DNA from: Chitinophagaceae bacterium DXS
GTDB taxonomy: Bacteria > Bacteroidota > Bacteroidia > Chitinophagales > Chitinophagaceae
Assembly: GCA_030345135.1 (NCBI GenBank)
Contig: CP128386.1
Span: 961,129-1,025,128, forward strand
DNA: 64,000 bases
Direction: 5' to 3'
The position numbers were made by a program, and so were the translations under genes. Every line of letters begins with the position of its first letter. Position 1 is the first letter of the stretch. The notes beneath the pieces were generated by a model. It was not told the origin of the DNA and searched no databases. It worked only from the letters and a program-made list of their open reading frames with translations. Positions 17,901 through 25,325 of the stretch are shown one piece after another.

Positions 17901-18417
17901 GAAGGATCGCGGCATACTGTATATTTCTGCTACTTATACTGACAAAGGCGGGGCTAACATTAAACCTTTAAGTGGCAGCGCGACAACGGAACTTCGCAAC
18001 AGCAAAATGACTTTTGGCCGCATCCAGAAAATGCAGGACTTCTCTAAAAACTTTTTCAACGGGACAGCCTATATGTTGGTTCCAAAAACAACTGGATGGT
18101 TTGCTGTTGAAGATATAGATCTGACAGGAATTAAGCAGGCTGCATTAACATTGGGCTGGTTAACTCAGCCGGTTGGCGCGTTCACATTTGAATTGCACCT
18201 GGATGCACCTGACGGAAAGAAATTAGGCGAATTAACCTTTAATGGAGCTGCCGGAAAAGATGAGAGCAAGAAACCAAAATCCCAGGTTGTATCAGCAAAA
18301 GTAGAGCCTGTTACAGATGGTAAAAAACACACAGTATATGTTGTAAGCAAAGCAAAAGACGCAAGCGGCGGAAATAACATGCTTGCACTTTCTTCACTGG
18401 AGTTGATGAATAAATAA
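14992..18417 (+). CDS. Multidomain lipoprotein: ThuA - PQQ-type sugar dehydrogenase - PKD - cytochrome c - CBM-like
   Basis: A 1141-residue exported protein with a lipobox (SALLLGCSQK). Residues about 30-245 are a ThuA trehalose-utilization domain (VFTKTAGFHHSSI, YVGIHAASDAEYDW, WYTELGHTDESY). Residues 255-700 resemble the soluble glucose/sorbosone dehydrogenase propeller (EGLLGIQKDPDF, CCHTGGSIAFG, DLRGKILRI, GDRNPYRISVDP). A PKD domain follows at 705-795 (YIWTLGDGTTKE). A cytochrome c domain with CKACH heme binding is at about 870-950. A beta-sandwich, probably CBM6-like, ends the protein. The likely role is oxidation of a bound sugar, with electrons passed to the attached heme. Substrate unknown. 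A strong terminator follows. Confidence 0.9.
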   Translation: MKNILRFSFAILVVSALLLGCSQKRSGNPRILVFTKTAGFHHSSIPAGVKAIQQLAAENKFDVDTTSDAEMFTEDTLKKYSAVVFLSTTGNLLTSYQEADFERYIQAGGGYVGIHAASDAEYDWGWYGRLVGGYFDSHPAQQEAVIKVVDANNEATKHLPATWKRLDEWYNFKKLNPDVHVLLAIDEKSYQGGTNGDNHPMAWYHDYDGGRAWYTELGHTDESYSDPNYLKHILAGIKYAIGENKNLDYAKAKSLRVPEEDRFTKVQLVQGTFFEPTELTVLPNLDILVSQRRGEVLLYKNDTKTVKQAGFLNVYYKTVHTPGVNAEEGLLGIQKDPDFAKNHFIYLYYSPVDTSVNRLSRFTLNNDTIDPKSEKVILQLYSQREICCHTGGSIAFGKNRELFVSTGDNSTPFDEPNQKYVSHGYAPLDDRPGHQQYDVRRSSGNTNDLRGKILRIIVNEDGTYSIPEGNLFPKDEKKARPEIYVMGDRNPYRISVDPKNNYLYWGEVGPDANTDSLDTRGPRGYDEVNQARKAGYFGWPLFIGNNYPYHAYDYATGTTGAAFDPKKPINNSKNNTGLTELPPAQPAFIWYPYGESKEFPSLGSGGRTAMAGPVYYSDLYPKETRFPDYYNGKFFFYEWIRGFIKPVTMLPNGDFDKMESFMPDTKFNAPIDMDLGPDGRLYILEYGNGWFTKNADAGLVRIDYNGGNRAPKIAGITVDKTSGTLPLTVNIAVEAKDPERDALTYIWTLGDGTTKETKEPSLKYTFNKAGDYNISVDVKDDKNATSKSDIVNVYAGNEAPTVNVAVEGNQTFYFPGTPVKYAVAIEDKDDTAKVKDPADLVVTANYIEGSDKAAMPQGHQVMSAAANGKNLMLSFDCKACHKVDEKSIGPAFTAVSQKYAKNPNAMAYLTNKITKGGGGVWGETAMSAHPDIKEGDLKQIVSWILSLEANKNVKSLPASGSVSPTMNQPLKDRGILYISATYTDKGGANIKPLSGSATTELRNSKMTFGRIQKMQDFSKNFFNGTAYMLVPKTTGWFAVEDIDLTGIKQAALTLGWLTQPVGAFTFELHLDAPDGKKLGELTFNGAAGKDESKKPKSQVVSAKVEPVTDGKKHTVYVVSKAKDASGGNNMLALSSLELMNK

Positions 18418-18435
18418 TCATTTTTGAAACGATAT

Positions 18436-18469
18436 AAAAAGCCCGGAGCAAATTGTTCCGGGCTTTTTT
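18436..18469 (+). terminator. Rho-independent terminator
   Basis: AAAAAGCCCGGA pairs with TCCGGGCTTTTTT, 18 bases after the fusion gene's stop. Confidence 0.9.
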
Positions 18470-18478
18470 GCAAGTTTT

Positions 18479-18599
18479 GTAATTGCCCTACACTTCAAAA
18501 GTGTAGGACAATTACAAACCTTTGTTCAACCTCTTTCAATGCTGATGATGGAACTGGTTTTCAGGTGTCCTACACTTCAAAAGTGTAGGACACCTGAAA
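18479..18599. repeat. Pair of palindromes with a shared core and different arms
   Basis: The core CCTACACTTCAAAAGTGTAGG occurs twice: 18487-18507 and 18569-18589. In each copy the stem continues into flanks that are self-complementary but differ between copies: GTAATTG/CAATTAC in the first and CAGGTGT/ACACCTG in the second. This looks like a mobile or fast-evolving REP-like hairpin. The rest of the stretch to 18614 shows nothing else. Confidence 0.75.
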
Positions 18600-18614
18600 C
18601 ATGCATGATCATTA

Positions 18615-18648
18615 TAGCTTTACGCTTTAGGCTTTACGCTTTAAGCTT
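18615..18648. repeat. GCTTTACGCTTTAGG word repeat next to a stop codon
   Basis: Four degenerate copies end three bases from the stop of the MBL-fold gene (minus strand). Confidence 0.7.
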
Positions 18649-18651
18649 GTC

Positions 18652-19476
18652 CTACTCAAAAATCTTCAAATACCTCTTCACCGAGTAATCAAACTTTTCT
18701 TTCGCATCTGTCGGAATATTCATCCATTCAAATGCACCATGAATTTCATCAAAGGGAAGATCTTTTACCTGTTCGTTGATATATAGAATATCTTTCTCGC
18801 GAAGTGGCAACATGTTGGGGTAGCTGTACATGAAGCTTAATTGTTTGCGGTCGCGACAAACATAAATGCTGTCGCCGGTCAATAATGTGCCATCACTACC
18901 ATGATGAGGTAACAGTAATACAGTGCTTCCGGCATAATGGCCGCCTACGTGAATGATCTTTATATCATCCCATAACAGCTTTTCTTTGCCGTCAAATGTT
19001 TCGATAGAATCATCCTGTTCCATGATCCACTGGCTGTCATTCTCGTGCAGATAAATTTGGCAGTTAAAGATCCGTGCCCATTCAACCATCAGGCTATAAT
19101 AATGCGGATGTGAAATAGTAATGGCTTTAAGACCGCCTTTGGACTCAATAAATGATACGGTTTGTTCATCCACAAAGGGCAGGCAGTCCCACAATACATT
19201 GCCGCCGGGTGAAACTACAAAATGAGCTTTTTGCCCTATGGCGAAATTTGGAAATAGTCTCAGGTCGTACAAATTCTTCTGCAATTGCGAAAAGCGGATG
19301 CCCCTGTTCCTGGCAATGGCATCATAGCTCGTCCAGGCCTGTCCTTCGTCTCCAACATATTGCCGTTCATCATTACAAATAAGGCAACTGTCTACAGGTG
19401 TTTTCTCCTTAGTATAACGTGTGCCGCAGGTTGCACAAATATTGGTTACATGGCTATCGGTTATAATTAGTGACAT
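18652..19476 (-). CDS. Metallo-beta-lactamase-fold hydrolase with N-terminal zinc ribbon
   Basis: About 274 residues from the ATG at 19476. A longer frame to 19512 adds 12 residues with no benefit. The N-terminus has CATCG and CLICN pairs consistent with a small zinc ribbon. The MBL core follows: ISHPHYYSLMVEW supplies a modified HxHxD-type metal motif, LPHHGSDGTLLTGDSIYV supplies the later His and Asp ligands. The usual HxHxDH is incomplete (HPHYYS), so hydrolase activity may be altered. Function unknown. Related proteins in Bacteroidota are annotated only as MBL-fold hydrolases. Confidence 0.8.
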   Translation of the reverse strand: MSLIITDSHVTNICATCGTRYTKEKTPVDSCLICNDERQYVGDEGQAWTSYDAIARNRGIRFSQLQKNLYDLRLFPNFAIGQKAHFVVSPGGNVLWDCLPFVDEQTVSFIESKGGLKAITISHPHYYSLMVEWARIFNCQIYLHENDSQWIMEQDDSIETFDGKEKLLWDDIKIIHVGGHYAGSTVLLLPHHGSDGTLLTGDSIYVCRDRKQLSFMYSYPNMLPLREKDILYINEQVKDLPFDEIHGAFEWMNIPTDAKEKFDYSVKRYLKIFE

Positions 19477-19637
19477 GGTATTTGCTTTTAAACCTGTAGC
19501 TAATTTAAACATTAAGCAATGAAGTAAGAAGACGTATGTTGACCCGACTGTGAAAGTTGATGATATAACCGCGACCGGACTTACTTATTGCTGATTCTCC
19601 TGTTGCGGGAATTTGAGTAAAGAGATATTTTTGAGGG

Positions 19638-20144
19638 ATGGTACAGTTTAAAGCAGTAATAGAACAATTTGCAGCGCAAGGCGAAAAAACAGGCTGGAGC
19701 TATATTAATGTGCCTGCAGAAATTGCCTTGCAACTAAAGCCTGACAATAAAAAAAGTTTTCGCGTAAAGGGGAAACTGGATAATTATACAATTAAAGGCG
19801 TTGCGCTACTGCCTATGGGCGGCGGTGATTTTATTATGGCGATCAATGCTGATATGAGAAAGGGTATTGGAAAACGCAAAGGCGCCTCCGTTATGGTGAA
19901 GCTGGAAGTGGATAAAGTGATAATGATTGTACCGGATGATTTAATGGAATGCTTTAACGATGAGCCGGGGACTTTTGATCAGTTTCAGACGCTGGCAAAA
20001 TCGCACCAGGGATATTTCATCAAATGGATCAATGAAGCAAAGACAGAACAGACGCGCACAAAACGTATTGCCCTGACTGTTTCTGCCATGGCGAAAAAGT
20101 ATGATTACGGAACGATGATAAGGGAGTCGAGGAAGGAGGTCTGA
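19638..20144 (+). CDS. DUF1905 / YdeI-OmdA family protein
   Basis: A 168-residue soluble protein. Residues 1-95 match DUF1905 (GWSYINVPAEIALQL, FRVKGKLDNYTIKGVALLPMGGGDFIMAIN). The C-terminal third, with FIKWINEAKTEQTRTKRIAL and a terminal basic helix, matches the YdeI/OmpD-associated bacteriocin-resistance module. Exact role is unknown. The gene appears to stand alone, and the strand switches on both sides. Confidence 0.8.
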   Translation: MVQFKAVIEQFAAQGEKTGWSYINVPAEIALQLKPDNKKSFRVKGKLDNYTIKGVALLPMGGGDFIMAINADMRKGIGKRKGASVMVKLEVDKVIMIVPDDLMECFNDEPGTFDQFQTLAKSHQGYFIKWINEAKTEQTRTKRIALTVSAMAKKYDYGTMIRESRKEV

Positions 20145-20563
20145 GGCTTAGGGCTGGTTGTAAGTTTTACGTTGTACGTTTATCGGAGCGAAGGTTTGGA
20201 AGTTCAAATCGTGATTGCAGTTGTACAGGAAGAATTATGGTTACACAGAGGAGCACGGAGAAGACACGGAGTTGCACGGAGGGTGGGCCGAATCTTCGAC
20301 AAGTTGCAGTCGGCAATAAGGCTTAAATCGCAAAGCCGAAAGCAGTGTATCGATAGATATTGCGTTTCATCCTTATTGACGGAAAACTTAGCGTGTATCC
20401 CAAAAAGGCGCCTGCCAAAAATCCTTCACTATTCACTATTGACTATTCACTAGTACACTTAAAACGCTTGAAAGACTAAAGTTGCATCCAAAAAAAAACC
20501 TGCCAAAAACCCTTCACTATTCACTATTGACCATTGACTTGCAGCTACCGTCTGCATTAGTTT
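20145..20563. repeat. Intergenic mosaic of word repeats
   Basis: No gene. Words seen in order: TTAGGGC, GTTTTACGTTGTACG, an ACACGGAG/GCACGGAG cluster (about 20236-20282), TTCACTATTCACTATTGAC twice (about 20427-20452 and 20513-20538), then AGCTTTCAGC words that run into the 3' end of the histidine decarboxylase gene. Two AAAAACCTGCCAAAAA-like segments (about 20407 and 20496) precede the TTCACTATTC copies, so a unit of some 85 bp is partly duplicated. Confidence 0.65.
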
Positions 20564-21718
20564 TCAGCTTTCAGCTTTGGGCTTTAAGCTTAATTCATGT
20601 TTATGATACATCTTCAAATCCTCTAAAAACGCATCTATCTGTTCCTGCTTAACGCCGGGCATGCAGATGATGTGAGCAATATCTTCTTCAGATGCCAGTT
20701 GCCATTTGGCAATGATGTCTTCGTGTGGCTTTTTTAGTACGACTGTTATAGCGTTTGGATTTCGCCATGCGGGCCAGCCGGTTTCCTGTAATTTTTTTTC
20801 GGTATAAGCTGCAAGATCAAGTGACTCTTGCGCCCGGTATCTGAATCCTTCAATGCCCCATTTCTTGATAGCATACCACAAAAACCAGGGCGTGTGCCCA
20901 TTGCGTGAACCGGTGATTGTCGTATCAAGCGAGCCAATGTATGGAACCATCTGGCCAATTCTATCTTTATAATTTTTCTTTACAATCACAAGTCCGCATG
21001 GAATAGGAGCACCGATAAATTTATGACCACTTATCGCAATACTATCCGCGCCATCAACAAAATCGAACGGATGATGTGGTTCAAGTAAAGCTGTATAAAC
21101 GCCGGCGAGTGCGGCATCGCTATGAATATAATATTGACGGATAGCCATCTTTTTTACAACGGACTTAATGATGGCTACATTATCTTTTGCTTCTGTCATT
21201 GTAGTGCCTATGTTGGCAAATACAATGGCTGGCCGGTGGCGGTGTTGCGAAAGGATCTCTTCAAGATCCTCATAGTTCATTTCCCCTGAAGGCTGAGAGC
21301 GGATCACTATCCTGTCCATTTTCAGCAAATGCAGATTCTTTTGGACGCTATAGTGTGTGGCTTCTGAATGATACACCATTGCATTGGGATACAATTCGCG
21401 TGCGAGGTACAGGGCATACAAATTGCCTTCAGTTCCGCCGTTGGTAACATAACCCCAGTAATTGTGTTGTGGCGCGCGGAAAAGATTGGCAAAAAAATCG
21501 ATCACTTCATTTTCTTCCTTTTTAGTGCTGAGTATGCTGGTTGATTCCACACGAGGGTCGCCGACATTATTCAACGGATAACGCATGATCTCATTCAACT
21601 CACTATAGTCAAAATCCCTGGATGTCGGATATCCCAGCATTTTATAACTGCTATCTACAATCCTGGCGAAATGTTCTTTGATGAGTGCGCTATCAGCACT
21701 GTTCAGTTCGAATTTCAT
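20564..21718 (-). CDS. hdc: PLP-dependent histidine decarboxylase
   Basis: A 384-residue cytoplasmic group II decarboxylase. It follows the bacterial PLP-type histidine decarboxylases throughout: GYPTSRDFDYSELNEIMRY, YWGYVTNGGTEGN (residues about 86-98), THYSVQKNLHLLKM, FANIGTTM, HSDAALAG with the cofactor-binding aspartate, SGHKFIGAPIPCG with the PLP lysine near residue 233, and TGSRNGHTPWFLWYAI. Expected product is histamine plus CO2, but serine decarboxylase is a close relative and cannot be excluded. The last eight residues (SLKPKAES) are encoded by AAGCTTAAAGCC-type repeat words. No histidine/histamine antiporter gene is adjacent. Confidence 0.82.
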   Translation of the reverse strand: MKFELNSADSALIKEHFARIVDSSYKMLGYPTSRDFDYSELNEIMRYPLNNVGDPRVESTSILSTKKEENEVIDFFANLFRAPQHNYWGYVTNGGTEGNLYALYLARELYPNAMVYHSEATHYSVQKNLHLLKMDRIVIRSQPSGEMNYEDLEEILSQHRHRPAIVFANIGTTMTEAKDNVAIIKSVVKKMAIRQYYIHSDAALAGVYTALLEPHHPFDFVDGADSIAISGHKFIGAPIPCGLVIVKKNYKDRIGQMVPYIGSLDTTITGSRNGHTPWFLWYAIKKWGIEGFRYRAQESLDLAAYTEKKLQETGWPAWRNPNAITVVLKKPHEDIIAKWQLASEEDIAHIICMPGVKQEQIDAFLEDLKMYHKHELSLKPKAES

Positions 21719-22024
21719 TGGAGCGAAAAATTTGGCGGCAAAAGTAATGGCTTTAAACGGGTTTTGAAAGAAGAAAGTTACTGATTGTTAGTTTTTAACT
21801 CAGTATCAATTAATTGAAAATTGACAATTGACAATTGAAAATGAATGTGCGAATGAGTAAATATGCGAATGTGCAAATTTTTATATGCGTCAAACCGAAT
21901 TCTGGATAGTCATTTTCAAAGCAAATCAGCCATCCTCAAATCAGAAATCAGACATTGCCGGTTACCATTTTCAATTGCCCCCGCCTGATTGACGCAGTCG
22001 GGCAGGAATTCTCCATTTTCAATT
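21719..22024. repeat. Intergenic word repeats (AATTGACAATTG, GTGCGAATGAG)
   Basis: Holds AATTGAAAATTGACAATTG words at 21810-21842, TGCGAATGAGTAAATATGC words to about 21880, and more TTCAATT words near 21970-22023. It contains the promoter region of the decarboxylase gene but no recognisable box. Confidence 0.65.
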
Positions 22025-22070
22025 AAAAAAGCCTAACACCGGTTGCGCGTTGACATCGGTATTAGGCTTT
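22025..22070 (-). terminator. Terminator of the first NTF2-like lipoprotein gene
   Basis: AAAAAAGCCTAACACCG pairs with CGGTATTAGGCTTT. On the minus strand the hairpin is followed by a U-run. AAGCTTTAAGC words fill 22071-22097 between hairpin and stop. Confidence 0.75.
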
Positions 22071-22097
22071 GCGCTTTAGGCTTTAAGCTTTAAGCTA

Positions 22098-22640
22098 CTA
22101 TTTCATTTTAACTCCAAGCTGTGACCACATTGTGAGCCCGGATTGAATTGAGCGGTGTTCGGTCATCTGGCCGGAACTGTTAAATGTGAAAATGTCTGCG
22201 TCTTTATACTTGTATGATTTACCGTTGGCTTTCATGCCCATAAAATCATTTTTAAAAGTACCGCTCCAGTCGCCGATAATCACTACCTGATCGCCTTCAG
22301 CAAAAGTCATAAGGTTTTCACCTTTAACATCGGGGAATGATTTCAGGAATGTTTGAATTCCGGCCTTAATGCTGTCTTTTCCTTTTGTAGGCGGCATGCT
22401 GCCATCGCCGTAATCTATGGCATCCGCTGTTGCATCTTTCAGAACATCATCAGCGTTGTGATTGTTAAATGCCTGGATAGAAGCGAGTGCAGCTGCCTTG
22501 TTTTTTTCGGTCATACTTGTCTTTGATTCCATCGCCGGATTTGTCGACATGGCCGTGTCTTTCATCTTTGTCGAGGACGGATTGTTGCCGCAGGATGTTG
22601 CTAACAGCGCGATTAGCGCCAGAGGAATGAACTTTTTCAT
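22098..22640 (-). CDS. SnoaL/NTF2-like lipoprotein (copy 1)
   Basis: A 180-residue exported lipoprotein (LLATSCGNN, lipidated cysteine near residue 17). After a short Ser/Thr/Met-rich linker, residues 50-180 form an NTF2-like/SnoaL domain: NKAAALASIQAFNNHNADDV, DYGDGSMPPTKGKDSIKAG, DVKGENLMTFAEGDQVVIIGDWSG. The fold is a cone-shaped ligand pocket; the ligand is unknown. It is a paralogue of the protein at 22848-23387 in the same orientation, evidently from a tandem duplication. AAGCTTAAAGC words abut its stop codon. Confidence 0.85.
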   Translation of the reverse strand: MKKFIPLALIALLATSCGNNPSSTKMKDTAMSTNPAMESKTSMTEKNKAAALASIQAFNNHNADDVLKDATADAIDYGDGSMPPTKGKDSIKAGIQTFLKSFPDVKGENLMTFAEGDQVVIIGDWSGTFKNDFMGMKANGKSYKYKDADIFTFNSSGQMTEHRSIQSGLTMWSQLGVKMK

Positions 22641-22678
22641 TTTTGTGAATTTATGAAAGGTTGAGAAAGAGCGAGGGA

Positions 22679-22847
22679 GTGAGCTGTCAGCTTTTAGCTA
22701 TGAACTATCAGCTGATCATTCTCACAATTGGTATTAGTACTGGTGAAGACAATATCTGCGATCAATAAATCATTAAATCAGACATCTGCTTCACATCCAG
22801 CATCGCGAACGTGCCGTCGGTACGGGCTGGCACCTAACATCGTACAA
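22679..22847. repeat. Word repeats between the tandem lipoprotein genes
   Basis: AGCTGTCAGCTTTTAGC words at 22680-22714, and a GTGCC..GTACGGGCTGGCACCTAACATCGTACA element (listed here in pieces) ending at the stop of the second lipoprotein gene. The ACATCGTACA word also occurs near 44280 and 44565. Confidence 0.6.
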
Positions 22848-23387
22848 TTATTTTGCTCCTACCTGAGCCCAGAATACAGACATATTTTGCACGCCGCGGT
22901 GTTCAATTATTTGTCCGGCATCATTGAACGTATACAAATCTGCATCCTTAAATTTGAATGATTTACCTGTCGGTTTTTTACCCATGAATTCACCCTTGAA
23001 AGTGCCGCTCCAGTCCCCAAATACCACCACTTTATTGCCATCAGCTAAAGCCAGCAGATTTTCGCCCTTCATGTCAGGAAATGATGTGAAAAAATCTTTC
23101 ATTAAAGCCTTAATAGAATCCCTGCCTTTCAAACCAGCGTCAGTGCCATCACCATAGTCAATCATATCAGGTGCAGCATCTTTAAATATCTGATCAACAG
23201 AATGTGTATTAAAACCCTGAATGCTGGCAAGTGCAGTTGCTTTATTTTTTTCTTCCATAGCCTCTTTATTGTCTGTTGCATTAGAAGTTGCCGCCGTGGT
23301 GTCTTTTTGTGTAGAAGAAGATTGATTACTGGTGCATGATGTTGTTAGTAACAATGCGATTGCAAGAGGAATGATCTGAGCTTTCAT
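22848..23387 (-). CDS. SnoaL/NTF2-like lipoprotein (copy 2)
   Basis: A 179-residue lipoprotein (LLLTTSCTSN). Its SnoaL/NTF2-like domain is plainly paralogous to the neighbour: NKATALASIQGFNTHSVDQI, DYGDGTDAGLKGRDSIKAL, DMKGENLLALADGNKVVVFG, GDWSGTFKGEFMGKKPTG. It is transcribed first; copy 1 follows after 207 bp of repeat-filled spacer with no clear terminator, so co-transcription is possible. Ligand and function are unknown. The upstream region contains a nested set of GTTCG/CGAAC sites. Confidence 0.85.
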   Translation of the reverse strand: MKAQIIPLAIALLLTTSCTSNQSSSTQKDTTAATSNATDNKEAMEEKNKATALASIQGFNTHSVDQIFKDAAPDMIDYGDGTDAGLKGRDSIKALMKDFFTSFPDMKGENLLALADGNKVVVFGDWSGTFKGEFMGKKPTGKSFKFKDADLYTFNDAGQIIEHRGVQNMSVFWAQVGAK

Positions 23388-23529
23388 TTTTAAGTTTTAT
23401 GAAGGTTAAATATTATGAGCGGTACTTAATAATGGACGGATATAACAAAGTAATAAATCTAACGTGTGTTTCAAAATCAAATTCGTTAAAGGAATAAATG
23501 GTTTGCAACGTGATTGATCTGTGTTTATA

Positions 23530-23617
23530 AAAAAATGTCATCATAAAGTGTTCGCTTGTTTCATTATCGAACAAAAAAATGTTCGGTATCGAACGCTTTT
23601 AAAAAATGACATTTTTT
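23530..23617. promoter_or_regulatory. Nested inverted repeats with four GTTCG/CGAAC half-sites
   Basis: Between the divergent lipoprotein and secreted-protein genes, outer arms AAAAAATGTCA (23530-23540) and TGACATTTTTT (23607-23617) enclose GTTCG (23550), CGAAC (23568), GTTCG (23581) and CGAAC (23590). The symmetry fits a cooperative repressor site or a large RNA/DNA hairpin. No regulator is identified. Confidence 0.4.
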
Positions 23618-23727
23618 ATTGATGTTGATTTTCAATCTGTTATGACTCGTTTTTCAATTGGCATCAACTTGGAATTGTTATATGCATCAAACAAAAAACA
23701 ACATCTGACAATCTTTAAACTTAATTT

Positions 23728-24168
23728 ATGAAACACCTAATGTTAACCTTCGCATTTATTCTTACTGTTGCTGCCACTTCATTCGCAGCAGAAAATGAAG
23801 TAAGCTTTAACATCACTAAGAGCCTTAATAAGAACTTCCCTAAAGCTGAAAATGTTAAATGGACTGTTAAGAAAGAATTTGTAAAAGCCAACTTTACATG
23901 GCACGATACAAAGATTGAAGCTTATTATACCCAGGATGGCGACTTGATAGGAATGGGCAGAAGTGTTGATAAAGATCGTTTGCCTCTTGCCTCGCTGAAT
24001 GTGATTGATCAAAAATACGCTGACTATACAATTACTGACGCTGTAGAGTTTACTTATACAGATAAAGGAACAAGTTATTATGTGGCTGCAAACAATGGCA
24101 CTGTAAAAGTTATATTGAATATTTCTGTAGAAGGTGAAGTGACCGTTTTCAAGAAAGAAAAACTGTAA
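23728..24168 (+). CDS. Small secreted beta-rich protein, PepSY-like
   Basis: A 146-residue protein with a signal peptide (cleavage near ATSFAAENE). The mature part has two similar halves of the pattern seen in Bacteroidota PepSY-like periplasmic proteins (FPKAENVKWTVKKEFVKANF, then an AYYTQDGDLIGMGR strand pair). No catalytic motif is visible. It is probably a periplasmic protein of unknown ligand. Monocistronic, with a hairpin 12 bp after the stop. Confidence 0.65.
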   Translation: MKHLMLTFAFILTVAATSFAAENEVSFNITKSLNKNFPKAENVKWTVKKEFVKANFTWHDTKIEAYYTQDGDLIGMGRSVDKDRLPLASLNVIDQKYADYTITDAVEFTYTDKGTSYYVAANNGTVKVILNISVEGEVTVFKKEKL

Positions 24169-24180
24169 ACTGAATTACAA

Positions 24181-24218
24181 AGAGCGTTATGAATAGTTGG
24201 ACACTTTTATAACGCTCT
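24181..24218 (+). terminator. Hairpin downstream of the small secreted protein
   Basis: AGAGCGTTAT and ATAACGCTCT form a perfect 10-bp stem. There is no T-run, so termination is likely but not certain. Confidence 0.5.
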
Positions 24219-24271
24219 TACCTTAAATAGAACAAGTGGATACTAGAAAATGGACCAATCCTAACCCTTTT

Positions 24272-25003
24272 TTACATAAACGTTATTTTAGCGGCAGCAG
24301 CCTTATCCATAAAAAGACTAAAGCTGTTATGTTTACGGAGCAGGCTTGCCGGAACATCAGTGCTTATTTCTCCTTCAATCACTTTTTTTACGATCGATGC
24401 TTTCTTCTCTCCATTAACCATAAGTATCACATGCCTGGCTTTCATGATGGACGCAATGCCAAGTGTTAACCCGTGAGAAAGCGTTGTTTGTGACTTGAAA
24501 TATTTCTGTCCCACCTCTTTTGTGACAGGTGCCAGCTCTGAGATGTGAGAATGAAGGAGTGGAGAAGTTCCTGGTTCATTCATGCCTATGTGGCCATTCA
24601 AACCGAGGCCCAGAACAATTACATCGATACCTTTATTTGCATTGATAAATTGTTCAACCCGGTGGCATTCATTTTCCTGGTCTGCGGCTCTTCCATCAAA
24701 AAAACCGATATGATCTTCTTTTATTTCAAGTGGTGTAAATAAATGCCTATCGAGGTAATTGCGACAACTCCCTTCATCTTCTCCGTTCATGCCACCCCAT
24801 TCATCTAATCCAACGTAGTACCAGTCGCCTGCATTGATGATCTGTTGTTGATGCCTTTTAACAAGCTCCTTATACAGACCTGTTGGTGTATCGCCGGACG
24901 CAGGGCAAAACAATGGATGATCAGATTTGTTAAGATGACTGATCACCTCATCGGCAACTTCTCTTGATAATGCTTCGTAAGAATCCGCAATCGAAATGTT
25001 CAT
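24272..25003 (-). CDS. Glucosamine-6-phosphate deaminase/6-phosphogluconolactonase family (NagB-like)
   Basis: A 243-residue cytoplasmic protein. Family signatures: LFCPASGDTPTGLYKELVK (substrate phosphate loop near residue 32), YYVGLDEWGGM with the catalytic aspartate near residue 67, and VLGLGLNGHIGMNEPG with the catalytic histidine near residue 139. The overall length and the NGHIGMNEP sequence favour GlcN6P deaminase, which converts glucosamine 6-phosphate to fructose 6-phosphate and ammonia, over the lactonase. An amino-sugar role would fit the GH109-like enzyme elsewhere in the window, which is inference. Confidence 0.83.
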   Translation of the reverse strand: MNISIADSYEALSREVADEVISHLNKSDHPLFCPASGDTPTGLYKELVKRHQQQIINAGDWYYVGLDEWGGMNGEDEGSCRNYLDRHLFTPLEIKEDHIGFFDGRAADQENECHRVEQFINANKGIDVIVLGLGLNGHIGMNEPGTSPLLHSHISELAPVTKEVGQKYFKSQTTLSHGLTLGIASIMKARHVILMVNGEKKASIVKKVIEGEISTDVPASLLRKHNSFSLFMDKAAAAKITFM

Positions 25004-25036
25004 AAAGAGGGTTTTAAGGCCGGAAAGGTAAGAAAT

Positions 25037-25325
25037 AGCTATCAGCTATTAGCTGTCAGCTATCAGCTTTTGGGTGTCAGGTGCCAGGTTTCAGGTATCA
25101 GGTATCAGGTATCAGGTATTAGGTATGAGGTATGAGGTATAAGGTTTTAGGCCTTACTCCCTGGACTTATATATCTATCCTTCGCACATTCTCGCATCCG
25201 CACATTTGCACATTCGCACATTTGCACATCCGCCCATCCGCACATTCGCGCATCCGCACATCCGCACATCCGCACATTTGCACATCCGCACATCCACAAT
25301 TCATTTTCAACTTTCACCTGTCAAT
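25037..25325. repeat. Large intergenic word-repeat array running into a coding end
   Basis: Three blocks: AGCTATCAGCTATTAGC (25037-25070), CAGGTATCAGGTATCAGG and GAGGTATGAGG (25076-25145), and CGCACATTTGCACATCC (25184-25300). The last part, TCAATTTTCAATTG, encodes the C-terminal residues of the FG-GAP lipoprotein. No gene lies in this stretch. Confidence 0.8.

Noticed and set aside
20172-20453. 93-codon frame on the plus strand
   Set aside because: It runs through several word-repeat families and an ACACGGAG cluster with no domain or start context.
25184-25300. CRISPR-like look of the CGCACATTTGCACATCC array
   Set aside because: Unit length is about 9-18 bp with no unique spacers of constant length and no cas genes, so it is a simple word array.
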